Assembly (NCBI GenBank): GCA_937922925.1
Contig: CALAKU010000002.1
Coordinates: forward strand, 1 to 64,000
Reading direction: 5' to 3'
Source: an uncultured Arenicella sp.
Lineage (GTDB): Bacteria > Pseudomonadota > Gammaproteobacteria > Arenicellales > Arenicellaceae
Length of the DNA: 64,000 bases
The notes beneath the pieces were generated by a model. It saw nothing but the letters and a program-made list of their open reading frames with translations. It was not told the origin of the DNA and made no database searches. Below are positions 1 through 9,556 of this stretch, piece by piece. The position numbers and the translations under genes were made by a program. Position 1 is the first letter of the stretch. Every line of letters starts with the position of its first letter.

Positions 1-11
1 GAGGTCTTACT

Positions 12-1076
12 ATGCAATGCCAAAACAAAAACAAAATACGTTGCACCTACCTAGCGGCGTTTTTAATGATGAGTGTTTTTAGCTCTGGAACAGCCTTGAG
101 CCAGACAACAGCCTTGAGCGAAGAAACAGCCTTGAGCGAAGAAACAGCCTTGAGCGAAATAACAGCCTTGAGCGAAATAAAGGCCTTGAGCGAAGAAAGC
201 GAAAAATCCGCCGAAGCTCAAGAGCTCATTGCACTCGAAGCAAAGCTCGCCGAGGCCGAGCGTGAAGTGCCAAACCTCATTCAAGGCACAGAGAAAACCA
301 TTCGCTGGTTTAACGGTGAGCGCCGCAAAACACCGATATCGCTGGTATATTTGCATGGCTTCTCGGCAACACACAAAGAGATCAGCCCAGTCCCCGAGGC
401 CTTAGCCGACAAGTTGCAAGCCAATGTGTTTTTTAGCCGCCTTGCAGGCCATGGGCGCGACGACGATGCCATGCTTGAAGGCACTGTCTCTGCGTGGCTC
501 AACGACACCCGTGAAGCACTCGAAATCGCTCAACAAATCGGCGACAAAGTGATTCTGATCGGCACCTCCACTGGCGCCACATTATCAACCTGGTTGAGCG
601 CTCAAACAGGCACTGATAATGTAATCGCCAACATCATGGTATCGCCAAATTTTGGGGTTGCGAGCGACCAAGCCTGGATCATGCAAACATCCTTGGGCCT
701 GTGGTTAGTCAAAAAACTCAGTGGCGAATACCGAGGTTTTGAACCTCAAAACGAATACCATGCCAAATATTGGACCGAACGTTACCCGGTGGATGCCTTG
801 GTTCCCATGTTGGATTTAGTGGACATGGTTAACGAGATGGATAAATCCAGCATCACTATTCCACAAATGATGATTTACTCTCCCTTAGACCAAGTCATCA
901 ATGTTGAGAATGCTAAAAACACCTTAGCCAGCTTTAGTAACGCCGCCACTAAGGAGATCTTATATCAAGACAGCATAGACCCGGGCCATCACGTATTGTT
1001 CGGCTACGGCTCGCCCCCTGAACAAATAGATGAAGTGAGCGATTTTATGCTGAGTTTTGTCGGCCCTTATCGCTAA
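12..1076 (+). CDS. Secreted alpha/beta hydrolase with N-terminal hexapeptide repeat
   Basis: Predicted alpha/beta-hydrolase-fold serine hydrolase (esterase/lipase-like), substrate unknown. Residues 10-30 form a hydrophobic signal-peptide-like segment, so it is probably exported. Residues 28-62 are a low-complexity tract of about six TALSEE-type hexapeptides. The catalytic fold follows: LHGF (114-117, oxyanion region), nucleophile elbow GTSTG with Ser186, acid candidate Asp293 in SPLDQ, and base His326/His327 in DPGHHV. A GAGG Shine-Dalgarno at bases 1-4 lies seven bases before the ATG, which supports this start. It is convergent with the peptidase gene that follows. Fold assignment is firm from the motifs; the specific reaction cannot be read from the sequence. 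Confidence 0.82.
   Translation: MQCQNKNKIRCTYLAAFLMMSVFSSGTALSQTTALSEETALSEETALSEITALSEIKALSEESEKSAEAQELIALEAKLAEAEREVPNLIQGTEKTIRWFNGERRKTPISLVYLHGFSATHKEISPVPEALADKLQANVFFSRLAGHGRDDDAMLEGTVSAWLNDTREALEIAQQIGDKVILIGTSTGATLSTWLSAQTGTDNVIANIMVSPNFGVASDQAWIMQTSLGLWLVKKLSGEYRGFEPQNEYHAKYWTERYPVDALVPMLDLVDMVNEMDKSSITIPQMMIYSPLDQVINVENAKNTLASFSNAATKEILYQDSIDPGHHVLFGYGSPPEQIDEVSDFMLSFVGPYR
91..198 (+). repeat. Six tandem 18-bp in-frame repeats
   Basis: Six contiguous 18-bp units (starting at 91, 109, 127, 145, 163 and 181) of the form cagccttgagcgaagaaa, each coding six residues close to TALSEE. Units 2 and 3 are identical, and units 4 and 5 are identical. The array lies between the signal peptide and the hydrolase domain, so unit gain or loss would keep the frame and change only linker length. 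Confidence 0.95.
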
Positions 1077-1220
1077 AGGCCTTGGCGTAACGCTTTAACG
1101 CTGGCTGCTTCTATTTGCTGCTTCTTATCAAAACAGACCGAGCACTCTGAAAAGCCCAGAGGCAGTCTTTAACTGAGGCAAACTTTAAGTGCGGCGAGCT
1201 TGATGCAGCACTCTCGGATG

Positions 1221-2717
1221 CTATTCGGAACTCGTTTTAGGCTCGGTCTTACGGAAGTCAACATCGAGCTCGGCCGCTAAATACGCCAGCACTGCATACG
1301 CCGCTACGTTTTGCGCAAGTTCTCTTGGATCGATTTTGTCGAGTGTGTCGTCGGGCGTGTGGTGAAGATCAAAATAGTCCATCCCGTTTTGATTTAATCT
1401 AACGGTGGGTACGCCTTGCTCGGCCAGCGGAATAATATCAGGCCCACCGCCCGGCACCTCACTGCCGCCACGAACGATTCCAAGCGGCGCAATTACGTTA
1501 GCAATTGCGTCAATCGCGGGATTTGCGTCAGGATTGACGTTGGAAACGAATTGCCAAATCGATTCAGCACCGAAATCAGATTCGGTTGCTAATACGTGAT
1601 TGCTCAAAGCATCCGCGTGACGCTCAGCATAAGCCCGTGCACCCAATAGACCTACTTCTTCGGCGCCAAACATAACCACCCTTATGGTTCGTTTTGGCCG
1701 AACGGGTAACTGCGCAATCAGGGCGGCGGCAGCGGTCGTAATCGCAACCCCTGCACCGTCGTCGACGGCTCCGGTTCCTAAATCCCAACTGTCGAGATGC
1801 CCGCCAATCAACACAATCTCTTCGGGCTTTTCGCGTCCAACTAAATCCAAAATGACATTGCCGCTTGTGACGTCGCCTTTCCAGCGAGCGCCTGAGGAAA
1901 GCGACATTTTTAAGGGCTTGTTCAGGCGATGCAAACGGCGTAGATGATCGGCGTCTGGATTGGAAATCGCAATCACGGGAATCGAAGCCCACTTGCCATC
2001 GTTGGCACTCATCATGCCGGTGTGCGGAAAGCGGTGAGACTCCGAACCCACCGAGCGAATCACCAATGCTTTGGCATTGGCCCGCTCTGCATGTTGCCAA
2101 CCAATTCGGCGGCGTTGATTAGCCGGTGAGTAACCGGCCCCGGTTTGGCTTTTAACCACAAAGTCGCCATCGACAAAGGCGATCTTGCCTTTCAAAGCGC
2201 CGCTATCGACTTGCTCTAGCGCAGCAATATCTCGAAAATAAACCAGCGGCGCATTAATATCCGATTTACTGCGTGCCGATCCACCGAGCGCCGTGCCGTA
2301 CAGCTCTTGGTCATAGGGTTCGGTGAGCTTGATGTTTAAGTCACCGCGCTCCCAAAACGGCATGGTGAAGTCTTCCACGACAACTCGATCGAACTTGAGG
2401 TCTTGCCCAAGAGTAAGCCCCCACTCACGCGCTCTTTTTTCCGCTTCTGAACCGGCTAGCCTGGGGCCTACCTCAGTGGTAAGTGACTCGACAATTTGAT
2501 ACGCCAAGTCGCTCTCAAGGGCGTCTTGCATAAGTTGCTGACTGGACTCACGGAGCTGAGGGCTGAGCTCAGAGCTTGACTCCTCCTGCGCAGAGGTACT
2601 TAACGCTGTCGTTAATGCAAGGAAACATATGGCCACAAACCTAATAGCTAACCTAATAACTATAAGATTAGTACGCATAAAACGAATACCGTTAAACTTC
2701 CTAGCAATAAAGCTCAT
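1221..2717 (-). CDS. Exported M28-family zinc peptidase (carboxypeptidase Q-like)
   Basis: Predicted co-catalytic zinc aminopeptidase/carboxypeptidase of family M28, exported. The metal-binding motifs are in order: GGHLDSWD (His307), AVDDG (Asp319/320), GAEEVG (Glu353/354), an Asp in ESDFGA, and a terminal LHHTPDD His. A PA-like insert precedes the peptidase domain. The chosen ATG has AGAGG nine bases upstream. A longer frame to 2765 exists but has no such site. From this start a basic n-region and a hydrophobic stretch ending TSAQ give a signal peptide. About 498 residues, normal for this group. It stands alone, convergent with the hydrolase at 12-1076 and just downstream of purL on the same strand. 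Confidence 0.85.
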   Translation of the reverse strand: MSFIARKFNGIRFMRTNLIVIRLAIRFVAICFLALTTALSTSAQEESSSELSPQLRESSQQLMQDALESDLAYQIVESLTTEVGPRLAGSEAEKRAREWGLTLGQDLKFDRVVVEDFTMPFWERGDLNIKLTEPYDQELYGTALGGSARSKSDINAPLVYFRDIAALEQVDSGALKGKIAFVDGDFVVKSQTGAGYSPANQRRRIGWQHAERANAKALVIRSVGSESHRFPHTGMMSANDGKWASIPVIAISNPDADHLRRLHRLNKPLKMSLSSGARWKGDVTSGNVILDLVGREKPEEIVLIGGHLDSWDLGTGAVDDGAGVAITTAAAALIAQLPVRPKRTIRVVMFGAEEVGLLGARAYAERHADALSNHVLATESDFGAESIWQFVSNVNPDANPAIDAIANVIAPLGIVRGGSEVPGGGPDIIPLAEQGVPTVRLNQNGMDYFDLHHTPDDTLDKIDPRELAQNVAAYAVLAYLAAELDVDFRKTEPKTSSE

Positions 2718-2783
2718 ACTAAAACACCTCTGAGAAAAGTTTAGGATATCGCTCACGTTAATCACCTTAAATTTATTTTACTG

Positions 2784-5700
2784 CTACTTTAGCCACACAC
2801 GGGCATTGCGAAACAAGCGCATCCAAGGGCTATATTCGCCCCACGACGAGTCTTGCCAAGAGTTTGTAACGGTTCTAAAAATGCGCTCGGGATGCGGCAT
2901 CATGATGGTTACACGACCATCGTCATTACTAAGCCCTGCCAAGCCATTAGGCGAGCCGTTAGGATTGGCTGGATACGCGTCAGTACTATTGCCTTGATAA
3001 TCCACATACGTCATCGCTAGATTCGATCCAGTTACCTCGGCTTGCTGAGCATCGTGATCAAACTCAGCTCGACCTTCGCCATGGGCAACTACTACAGGCA
3101 ATAATGAGCCTTGCATGCCGTCGAGTAAAATTGAATTACTGGATTCACCAATTTTCGACTGAACTAATCTCGCCTCGAACTGCTCAGAGGCATTGCGAAC
3201 AAAGTGAGGCCAGGTCTGTGCGCCAGGAATGATCGATTTTAAGTTAGACATCATCTGACATCCATTGCAGATACCCAAAGCGAAAGCATTGTCGCGTGCA
3301 AAATACGCAGCAAATTCATCATGTAATTTTGTATTAAATAGAATGGACTTGGCCCACCCCTCTCCGGCACCGAGAACATCGCCGTAAGAAAACCCACCAC
3401 AGGCCACTAATCCATTAAAGTCATGCAGGCTTTGCCGACCTTCGATTAAATCGGTCATGGTGACATCAATGGCATTAAAACCGGCTTGGCTGAACGCCGC
3501 TGCCATCTCCAACTGCCCATTAACGCCTTGCTCCCGCAAAATCGCAATGCTTGGCTTTGACTGGTGAATCCATGGAGCTGTTACATCGACTTTGGGGTCA
3601 AAGGTGAGCTTGCTAAACAAACCTGTATCGTTGGTATCAAGCAGACGCTCATATTCTTGATCCGCGCAATCAGGATTGTCACGAAGGCGTTGCATTTGAT
3701 AACTGGTTTCTGACCAAATTCGATGTAGCTCTACCCGCTTTCGGCTGATAACTGAGTCACCATTGACCTTGATATCAATCACATCACCAGCCGAAACTGC
3801 GCCGAGAGTGTGCCAGTTAGCGATGACATTATGTTTCGATAAAATGGATTCGACGGCCGCTCGATTATTGTCTGCGACTTGCACTACCACGCCCAATTCT
3901 TCGTTGAACAAGCTCGCCAGCGCCGACTCGCTCTGGACATCAATGTCGAGACCGCAGCGGCTGGCAAAAGCCATTTCACAGAGCGTGGCAATTAGCCCGC
4001 CATCTGAACGATCGTGATAGGCGAGCAGTAAACCGTCTCGCACACAATCTTGCAGGGCCATAAAACCATTTTTAAGAAGGCTAGCGTCATCAACATCGGC
4101 GGTAATTGCGCCCATTTGGTTATAGACCTGAGCCAAAATAGAGCCGCCCAAACGTTGTTTGTCACCACTTAAATCCAACAAGTAAAGCCCGGCTGAAAGC
4201 TCGACATCGAGTTGCGGAGTAAGGGTTTTCGCCACATCATCAACTGGTGCAAAAGCGCTTATCACGCAGGATACCGGCGCGGTCACTGAGCGCTCTTTAT
4301 CTCGCTCTTGCCAAACCGTTTTCATTGACATCGAGTCTTTACCAACCGGAATGGCGATACCAAGTTCTGGGCATAATTTCATGCCAATGGCTTCGACCGT
4401 AGCGTAGAGCGCGGCATCGTCTCCAGGATGCCCAGCCGCCGCCATCCAATTCGCCGATAACTTGACTTCATTGAGGCGACGTATGTTGGCCGCACCTAAA
4501 TTCGTTAAAGCCTCACCAATGGCCATGCGTCCACTCGCAGGTGCATTGACGCTGGCCAAGGGCGTTCTCTCGCCCATGGCCATGGCTTCGCCACTAAGGC
4601 CGGTGAACGCTGAGGTTGTTACGGCCACATCGGCCACGGGCACTTGCCAAGGGCCAACCATTTGGTCGCGCGCGATCATGCCAGTGATGCTGCGATCACC
4701 AATCGTAATCAAAAATGACTTATCGGCAACAGCCGGATGAGACAGCACTCGCTCTAGGGCTTGCTCCGCAACGATTGAATCAAGCTCAAGATCGGAGTAA
4801 GCGGAGTTTACAGAATTGACGTCGCGGAGCATTTTTGGCGGTTTGCCAAACAAGGTTTCCATCGGCAGATCAATCGGATTTTGCTGACGCTCAGTGCCGT
4901 CACTGAAATGCGCATCACTCACAATTAGGTGTTCATCTTCGGTCGCCTGACCCACAACGCAATACAAACAGCGCTCACGCGAACAGATCGCTTCAAACTC
5001 GGCCAATTGTTCTGGTGACACAGCCAAGGTGTAGCGCTCTTGTGCTTCATTACACCAGATTTGCATGGGACTCATGCCCGGTTCGTCGTTAAGCACATCA
5101 CGCAAATTGAAACGCCCACCACGACCGGCATCGCCTACTAGCTCTGGCAAAGCATTGCATAATCCTCCAGCGCCGATATCGTGAATGGAGATAATGGGAT
5201 TGTTCTCGCCCATGGCCCAACACGCGTCGATCACTTCTTGGCAACGGCGTTGCATCTCAGGGTTACCTCTTTGCACTGAGGCAAAATCTAAGGCCTGCGA
5301 GCTTTGTCCGGACGCGACACTCGAGGCGGCACCACCCCCCAAACCAATCAGCATGGCCGGCCCACCTAAAACAACAATGTAGGCCCCATCTGGAATTATG
5401 TTCTTGGCAACATGTTGCTCGCGTATATTGCCCATGCCGCCGGCGAGCATAATGGGTTTGTGATATCCCCTAACAGTGCCATCATCCAGAGACTGCTCGA
5501 AGGTGCGAAAATACCCAGCGATGTTCGGTCGCCCAAATTCATTATTAAACGAAGCACCACCAATCGGGCCCTCTAACATAATCTGCAACGGGGATGCGAT
5601 GCGCTGAGGTTTGGCCTCCTCGCCTTCCCAAGCTTTTGATGCGCCGGGGATACGCAGGTTCGACACCGAAAAACCCGTTAAACCAGCCTTGGGCTTAGAA

Positions 5701-6680
5701 CCGCGGCCGGTCGCACCCTCATCTCGAATCTCGCCACCTGAGCCGGTGGCCGCCCCCGGAAATGGTGAAATGGCCGTTGGATGATTATGGGTTTCAACTT
5801 TGCACAATATATGCACCGCCTCTTCGACACTCCCGTAGTGATGCGACTGCGTATCGGCAAAAAACCGATTGGCGACAGAACCTTGTAAAACCGAAGAGTT
5901 GTCTGAGTAAGCAACCAAGGTGCCTGCGTCATTTTGCATATGCGTCTCGCGAATCATGCGAAACAAAGAATGCTCCTTGGCTTGCCCGTCAATAATCCAA
6001 TCGGCATTAAATATTTTGTGGCGACAATGCTCAGAATTGACTTGCGCAAACATCATCAATTCAACATCCGTAGGGTTTTTATCAAGCGCTTGATATTGAT
6101 CAACCAAATAATCAATTTCATCGCTCGACAGAGCCAAGCCCAATTCGGTGTTTGCCCGCTCTAGCGCGCTTTTACCCTCGTCTAACAAAGGCACTTCATA
6201 AAGCGCCTGCGGTGCTTGTTGTTCAAACAAGGCTGATGCATCGGCGAGATCGAAGACCACAGATTCAATCATCGGGTCGTGCAATAGTTCACTTACGCTT
6301 TGGAGCTGCGCTTGACTAAGCGGCTCTGACGCATTGACAAAGTAGGCAATGCCGCGCTCTATTCGTTTAATACTATCCAGTGCGCAGTGATGGGCGATAT
6401 CAGTTGCCTTAGTTGACCATGGCGAAATGGTTCCGATTCGGGGGATAACATAAATACGTTGGCCATGATGTTCTACCTCGGCCATTTTTGGCCCGTATTG
6501 CAACAAGCGCTCAAGCTTTTCTTGATCTTGGTGATTTAACTCAGCGCCCTCTTCCAAGTGCACCAAATGCTGGTATTCGCTATCAATGGTTTGGATCGTA
6601 GTGACGCGATGCTGAGCCTGTTGCCTCAGCTTGTCGTTACGAAATGCGGAGAGAGCCTGACTGCCTCGAATTCGCAGCAT
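2784..6680 (-). CDS. purL: Phosphoribosylformylglycinamidine synthase, single-chain
   Basis: Fourth step of de novo purine synthesis: FGAR + Gln + ATP to FGAM. At 1298 residues it matches the large single-chain gammaproteobacterial enzyme (about 1295). The N-terminus (LRGSQALSAF-like) and PGTISPWS-type region match PurL. Two AIRS-like synthetase halves follow, with VETHNHPTAISPFPGAATG around residue 300. The C-terminal class I glutamine amidotransferase domain carries the Cys nucleophile in GICNGCQMM and the PHPER His/Glu motif. It is followed on the same strand by the M28 peptidase. purC lies upstream on the same strand across a 225-bp spacer. Confidence 0.97.
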   Translation of the reverse strand: MLRIRGSQALSAFRNDKLRQQAQHRVTTIQTIDSEYQHLVHLEEGAELNHQDQEKLERLLQYGPKMAEVEHHGQRIYVIPRIGTISPWSTKATDIAHHCALDSIKRIERGIAYFVNASEPLSQAQLQSVSELLHDPMIESVVFDLADASALFEQQAPQALYEVPLLDEGKSALERANTELGLALSSDEIDYLVDQYQALDKNPTDVELMMFAQVNSEHCRHKIFNADWIIDGQAKEHSLFRMIRETHMQNDAGTLVAYSDNSSVLQGSVANRFFADTQSHHYGSVEEAVHILCKVETHNHPTAISPFPGAATGSGGEIRDEGATGRGSKPKAGLTGFSVSNLRIPGASKAWEGEEAKPQRIASPLQIMLEGPIGGASFNNEFGRPNIAGYFRTFEQSLDDGTVRGYHKPIMLAGGMGNIREQHVAKNIIPDGAYIVVLGGPAMLIGLGGGAASSVASGQSSQALDFASVQRGNPEMQRRCQEVIDACWAMGENNPIISIHDIGAGGLCNALPELVGDAGRGGRFNLRDVLNDEPGMSPMQIWCNEAQERYTLAVSPEQLAEFEAICSRERCLYCVVGQATEDEHLIVSDAHFSDGTERQQNPIDLPMETLFGKPPKMLRDVNSVNSAYSDLELDSIVAEQALERVLSHPAVADKSFLITIGDRSITGMIARDQMVGPWQVPVADVAVTTSAFTGLSGEAMAMGERTPLASVNAPASGRMAIGEALTNLGAANIRRLNEVKLSANWMAAAGHPGDDAALYATVEAIGMKLCPELGIAIPVGKDSMSMKTVWQERDKERSVTAPVSCVISAFAPVDDVAKTLTPQLDVELSAGLYLLDLSGDKQRLGGSILAQVYNQMGAITADVDDASLLKNGFMALQDCVRDGLLLAYHDRSDGGLIATLCEMAFASRCGLDIDVQSESALASLFNEELGVVVQVADNNRAAVESILSKHNVIANWHTLGAVSAGDVIDIKVNGDSVISRKRVELHRIWSETSYQMQRLRDNPDCADQEYERLLDTNDTGLFSKLTFDPKVDVTAPWIHQSKPSIAILREQGVNGQLEMAAAFSQAGFNAIDVTMTDLIEGRQSLHDFNGLVACGGFSYGDVLGAGEGWAKSILFNTKLHDEFAAYFARDNAFALGICNGCQMMSNLKSIIPGAQTWPHFVRNASEQFEARLVQSKIGESSNSILLDGMQGSLLPVVVAHGEGRAEFDHDAQQAEVTGSNLAMTYVDYQGNSTDAYPANPNGSPNGLAGLSNDDGRVTIMMPHPERIFRTVTNSWQDSSWGEYSPWMRLFRNARVWLK

Positions 6681-6821
6681 GATGATTTATCTGTAATTAC
6701 GGAGCCATCATTGCGTTGGTTTGGCTGACTAAGGCAGCGCAACCACAATGCTACTCCTGTGTTAAAAAACGACGCCAATTTAGCTATGGCAAAACTGGCA
6801 TTAAATATCTAATTACGGTTG

Positions 6822-6832
6822 CGTTTAAAACG
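6822..6832. promoter_or_regulatory. Palindrome cgtttaaaacg upstream of purL (possible operator)
   Basis: An 11-bp palindrome with a central A in the 225-bp spacer between purC and purL. Similar TTTAAA-centred sites occur upstream of pssA (10454) and, in triplicate, upstream of purF (18006-18065). It does not match the enterobacterial PurR box, whose centre is CG. The regulatory role is inferred from position only. Nothing else recognisable was seen in this spacer. Confidence 0.25.
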
Positions 6833-6905
6833 GTCTGGCAAACAGGACGATCTAATACACACTCCAGCAAACAATCTAGACTGAGACGGCCGAGGTTTAA
6901 TCGCT

Positions 6906-7616
6906 CTAAAGTTGTAAACCTAATCGAGCCGCGACTTGCTCATAAGCTTCAACCACACCACCGAGACCTTTGCGAAATCGATCTTTGTCTAGCTTTTCAC
7001 GCGTCTTCGCATCCCAAATCCGGCAGCCATCAGGCGTAAATTCATCACCCAAATAAAGTGTCTCACCTTGGCGGCCAAACTCGAGCTTAAAGTCCACGAG
7101 AATCATATTGGCATCGGCAAACAACTTACCCAATATTTTGTTTACTTCAAAGGTGCGCGCTTTCATAAACGCGACTGCGTCGGCATCTGCCCACCCAAAC
7201 GACTCAATGTGGTACTCATTGATCATTGGGTCGTGCAAAGCATCGTTTTTAAGAAAAAACTCAAACGTTGGTGGCGCCAGATCAGTACCATCTTCGATCC
7301 CTAAGCGACGCGTCATTGAACCAGAGGCGATGTTTCTCACCACACATTCAATCGGGAACATCTCCAATTTACGAACCAAGGCTTCGTCATCCGACAAGAG
7401 TTCTAAAAAATGCGTTTTAACCCCCTGGCTCTCAAGATGTTGCATGATAAATGCATTGAACTTGTTGTTAACCACGCCTTTACGATCCAAAGACTCCATT
7501 TTTTCGCCGTCGAACGCCGATGTGTCATCTCGAAACTTAAGAATAAGAGCGTCGTCGCGCTCACAACGATAGACCGATTTGGCTTTGCCGCTGTAAAGTT
7601 CTTCACCACGTAGCAT
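6906..7616 (-). CDS. purC: SAICAR synthetase
   Basis: Phosphoribosylaminoimidazole-succinocarboxamide synthase, joining CAIR and aspartate with ATP in purine synthesis. The 236 residues match the bacterial monodomain enzyme. Recognisable parts are the N-terminal [10 protein letters not shown], the [11 protein letters not shown] region, VVRNIASGS and a C-terminal [12 protein letters not shown]. The start is supported by AGAGGA about nine bases upstream. It lies 20 bp after bamC and probably shares a transcript with dapA-bamC, the usual gammaproteobacterial order. Confidence 0.96.
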   Translation of the reverse strand: MLRGEELYSGKAKSVYRCERDDALILKFRDDTSAFDGEKMESLDRKGVVNNKFNAFIMQHLESQGVKTHFLELLSDDEALVRKLEMFPIECVVRNIASGSMTRRLGIEDGTDLAPPTFEFFLKNDALHDPMINEYHIESFGWADADAVAFMKARTFEVNKILGKLFADANMILVDFKLEFGRQGETLYLGDEFTPDGCRIWDAKTREKLDKDRFRKGLGGVVEAYEQVAARLGLQL

Positions 7617-7636
7617 ATAGTCAATCCTCTTTAGAT

Positions 7637-8389
7637 TTAATTGTTGAGAATTCGCTTATAAACATCATTGCTAAACTCGCTGCCAACTTCGTCTCCGGCT
7701 CGGTTTAACACTTGCACAAAACTGACACCCCGGCGTTCAGCAACTTGCAAGGCGCAATAATCGCTGCCTCGGCTTTTATCACGAGTAAAAATTGACCAGC
7801 CACCAGACCTCGACACTTTGGGCGCGGTTTCTAAAGCCCCGCAACCAATAGAGAATCGCCCGGCGCTCTTATTTCGGGTAAACACAGTAATATCAGAGCG
7901 CTTAAGATTATTGGTTAAAAACTCCCAAGCAACATCAAAATCCGCGTCGATGCTTAAGCGGGAGGCGCCATTGTCTTCAATCACTCGCGCGCTTGGCGTT
8001 GCTTTTTGAGTGTCGCTTTCACTGAGCGAAGTTGAACTATTAGTTTGAGCCCGCTGCCCGTCTCCATCGACTGCGCCGCCAGCGCCGCTTAAACCGCCAC
8101 CTTGGGCTAGCACGCTGGTTTGCGAACCAGGATCATCTGATTCGACAACAGCAAGCCCACCTGAGCCGGCTGCCGTTTGTGACACCGTGCCAGAGCTTAC
8201 CTGCGGAGCCGGATCGGCCTGCGAACTCGGCTTAATTAGGGGCGGCAACGATTTCGCCGATTTGTAGTCAACACTGCGATCGACCGTATCTACCGTCCGC
8301 CCGGCGCAAGCCACTAATACGAACGCTAGCAAGCCCAATGTTGTTATTTTTATACAGCGTGTTAGTGAGTAACATAAATGAATGGCCAT
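7637..8389 (-). CDS. bamC: BamC-like outer-membrane assembly lipoprotein, short form
   Basis: Accessory lipoprotein of the BAM complex, which inserts barrel proteins in the outer membrane. A signal peptide ends in the lipobox LVAC (Cys28). The conserved BamC N-terminal motif [12 protein letters not shown] follows at about residues 41-52, then a long Gly/Ser/Ala-rich linker, then one helix-grip-like domain from about 143 to 250. E. coli BamC has about 344 residues and two such domains, so one appears to be missing here. The start is supported by GAGGA just upstream. Position between dapA and purC is diagnostic. Confidence 0.85.
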   Translation of the reverse strand: MAIHLCYSLTRCIKITTLGLLAFVLVACAGRTVDTVDRSVDYKSAKSLPPLIKPSSQADPAPQVSSGTVSQTAAGSGGLAVVESDDPGSQTSVLAQGGGLSGAGGAVDGDGQRAQTNSSTSLSESDTQKATPSARVIEDNGASRLSIDADFDVAWEFLTNNLKRSDITVFTRNKSAGRFSIGCGALETAPKVSRSGGWSIFTRDKSRGSDYCALQVAERRGVSFVQVLNRAGDEVGSEFSNDVYKRILNN

Positions 8390-8443
8390 TGTTTTCCTCG
8401 AGAATCCAACTTCGGTATCTTGACACGTATTACAATCATAATC

Positions 8444-8461
8444 AGAGACCGGTCAGTCTCT
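8444..8461. promoter_or_regulatory. Inverted repeat between dapA and bamC
   Basis: agagac - six bases - gtctct inverted repeat in the 216-bp spacer upstream of bamC. On the minus strand it fills the spacer between a weak -35-like TTAGAG and a -10-like TATGAT, 17 bp apart. It could be an operator or chance. No gene was seen in the rest of this spacer. Confidence 0.22.
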
Positions 8462-8605
8462 AAAAGCGTTTGTTCAGCTTAAAAAAAGCAGAGCAACAAC
8501 TATTAATTAGTACCTGTTTGATCAGTGCTTATTAATAGTGGTACTCAGAGTGAATAAGCTGGTTTCAAAAGCCGTTAGCGCGTCTAGATACAGAGTGAGC
8601 CAGTG

Positions 8606-9496
8606 TTAGTTTTTATCAATAACGTCGGCGCTCTGCATCGCGTTATCAATCGCTTGATAATGCTGCGGGCTAACCGGCGTTAAAGGCAATCTCAATGTGT
8701 TGTAAGTATAGCCCATTTTAGCCACGGCATACTTAACTGGAATCGGATTCGATTCAACAAATAGTGCTTCGTGTAAGCCCCGCAACTTAGCATCCAAGGT
8801 TTCAGCCAGTTCAAAATTACCTTGCAAAGCAGCTTCGCACATTTGACTCATTAGCCCAGGCGCGACGTTGGCGGTCACTGAGATATCCCCTTTTGCACCT
8901 AAACGCATGTATTCCAGGGCGGTCGGGTCATCGCCAGACAGTATGGCTATCTTATGCCCACACAAATCCAATAATTCTTTGCCTCGAGCGAGGTCTCCCG
9001 TCGCATCTTTGCAGCCTACAATGTTATCAATATCGGCGAGCCGAGCCACGGTGTCGTTGCTCATGTCGGCTACGGTGCGGCCCGGCACGTTGTACAAAAT
9101 TTGAGGAATCGCGACCGCATCGGCTAGGGTTTTAAAGTGTTGATATAACCCTTCCTGAGTCGGCTTGTTGTAATACGGAACCACCGAAAGCGCTGCATCA
9201 GCACCGCATTCGTGAGCTAGCTTGGTCAGGTGGGTTGCTTCGCGCGTGGAATTCGCACCTGTGCCAGCAATAACCGGCACGCGTTTTTTAACTACCTCAA
9301 CGGTGTGCTCAATCACTCGAAGGTGCTCATCCACATCCAAGGTTGCCGATTCACCTGTCGTGCCAACCGAAACAATACCGTGTGTCCCGCTGGCAATATG
9401 GAAATCCAACAAACGCGTTAGCGCATCGTAGTCGATTTGCTTATCGCTCTGCATTGGCGTAATTAAGGCAACTAAACTACCTTGGAGATCGATCAT
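8606..9496 (-). CDS. dapA: 4-hydroxy-tetrahydrodipicolinate synthase
   Basis: Condenses pyruvate and aspartate semialdehyde, the first committed step to lysine and meso-diaminopimelate for peptidoglycan. A 296-residue TIM barrel with all catalytic residues visible: Thr46-Thr47 in GTTGES, Tyr135 in LYNVPGRT and Schiff-base Lys163 in GCKDATGD. It heads the dapA-bamC-purC group. Its substrate is made by Asd, encoded at 26 kb. Confidence 0.97.
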   Translation of the reverse strand: MIDLQGSLVALITPMQSDKQIDYDALTRLLDFHIASGTHGIVSVGTTGESATLDVDEHLRVIEHTVEVVKKRVPVIAGTGANSTREATHLTKLAHECGADAALSVVPYYNKPTQEGLYQHFKTLADAVAIPQILYNVPGRTVADMSNDTVARLADIDNIVGCKDATGDLARGKELLDLCGHKIAILSGDDPTALEYMRLGAKGDISVTANVAPGLMSQMCEAALQGNFELAETLDAKLRGLHEALFVESNPIPVKYAVAKMGYTYNTLRLPLTPVSPQHYQAIDNAMQSADVIDKN

Positions 9497-9556
9497 AGCT
9501 TGATGACGCTTTTAGGGCGTTAGTGAGAGGCCACCATTGAAAACAACGGCGGAAAT

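Noticed and set aside
63-374. Minus-strand frame with FAQGC repeats
   Set aside because: It is the antisense of the 18-bp repeats and the hydrolase gene.
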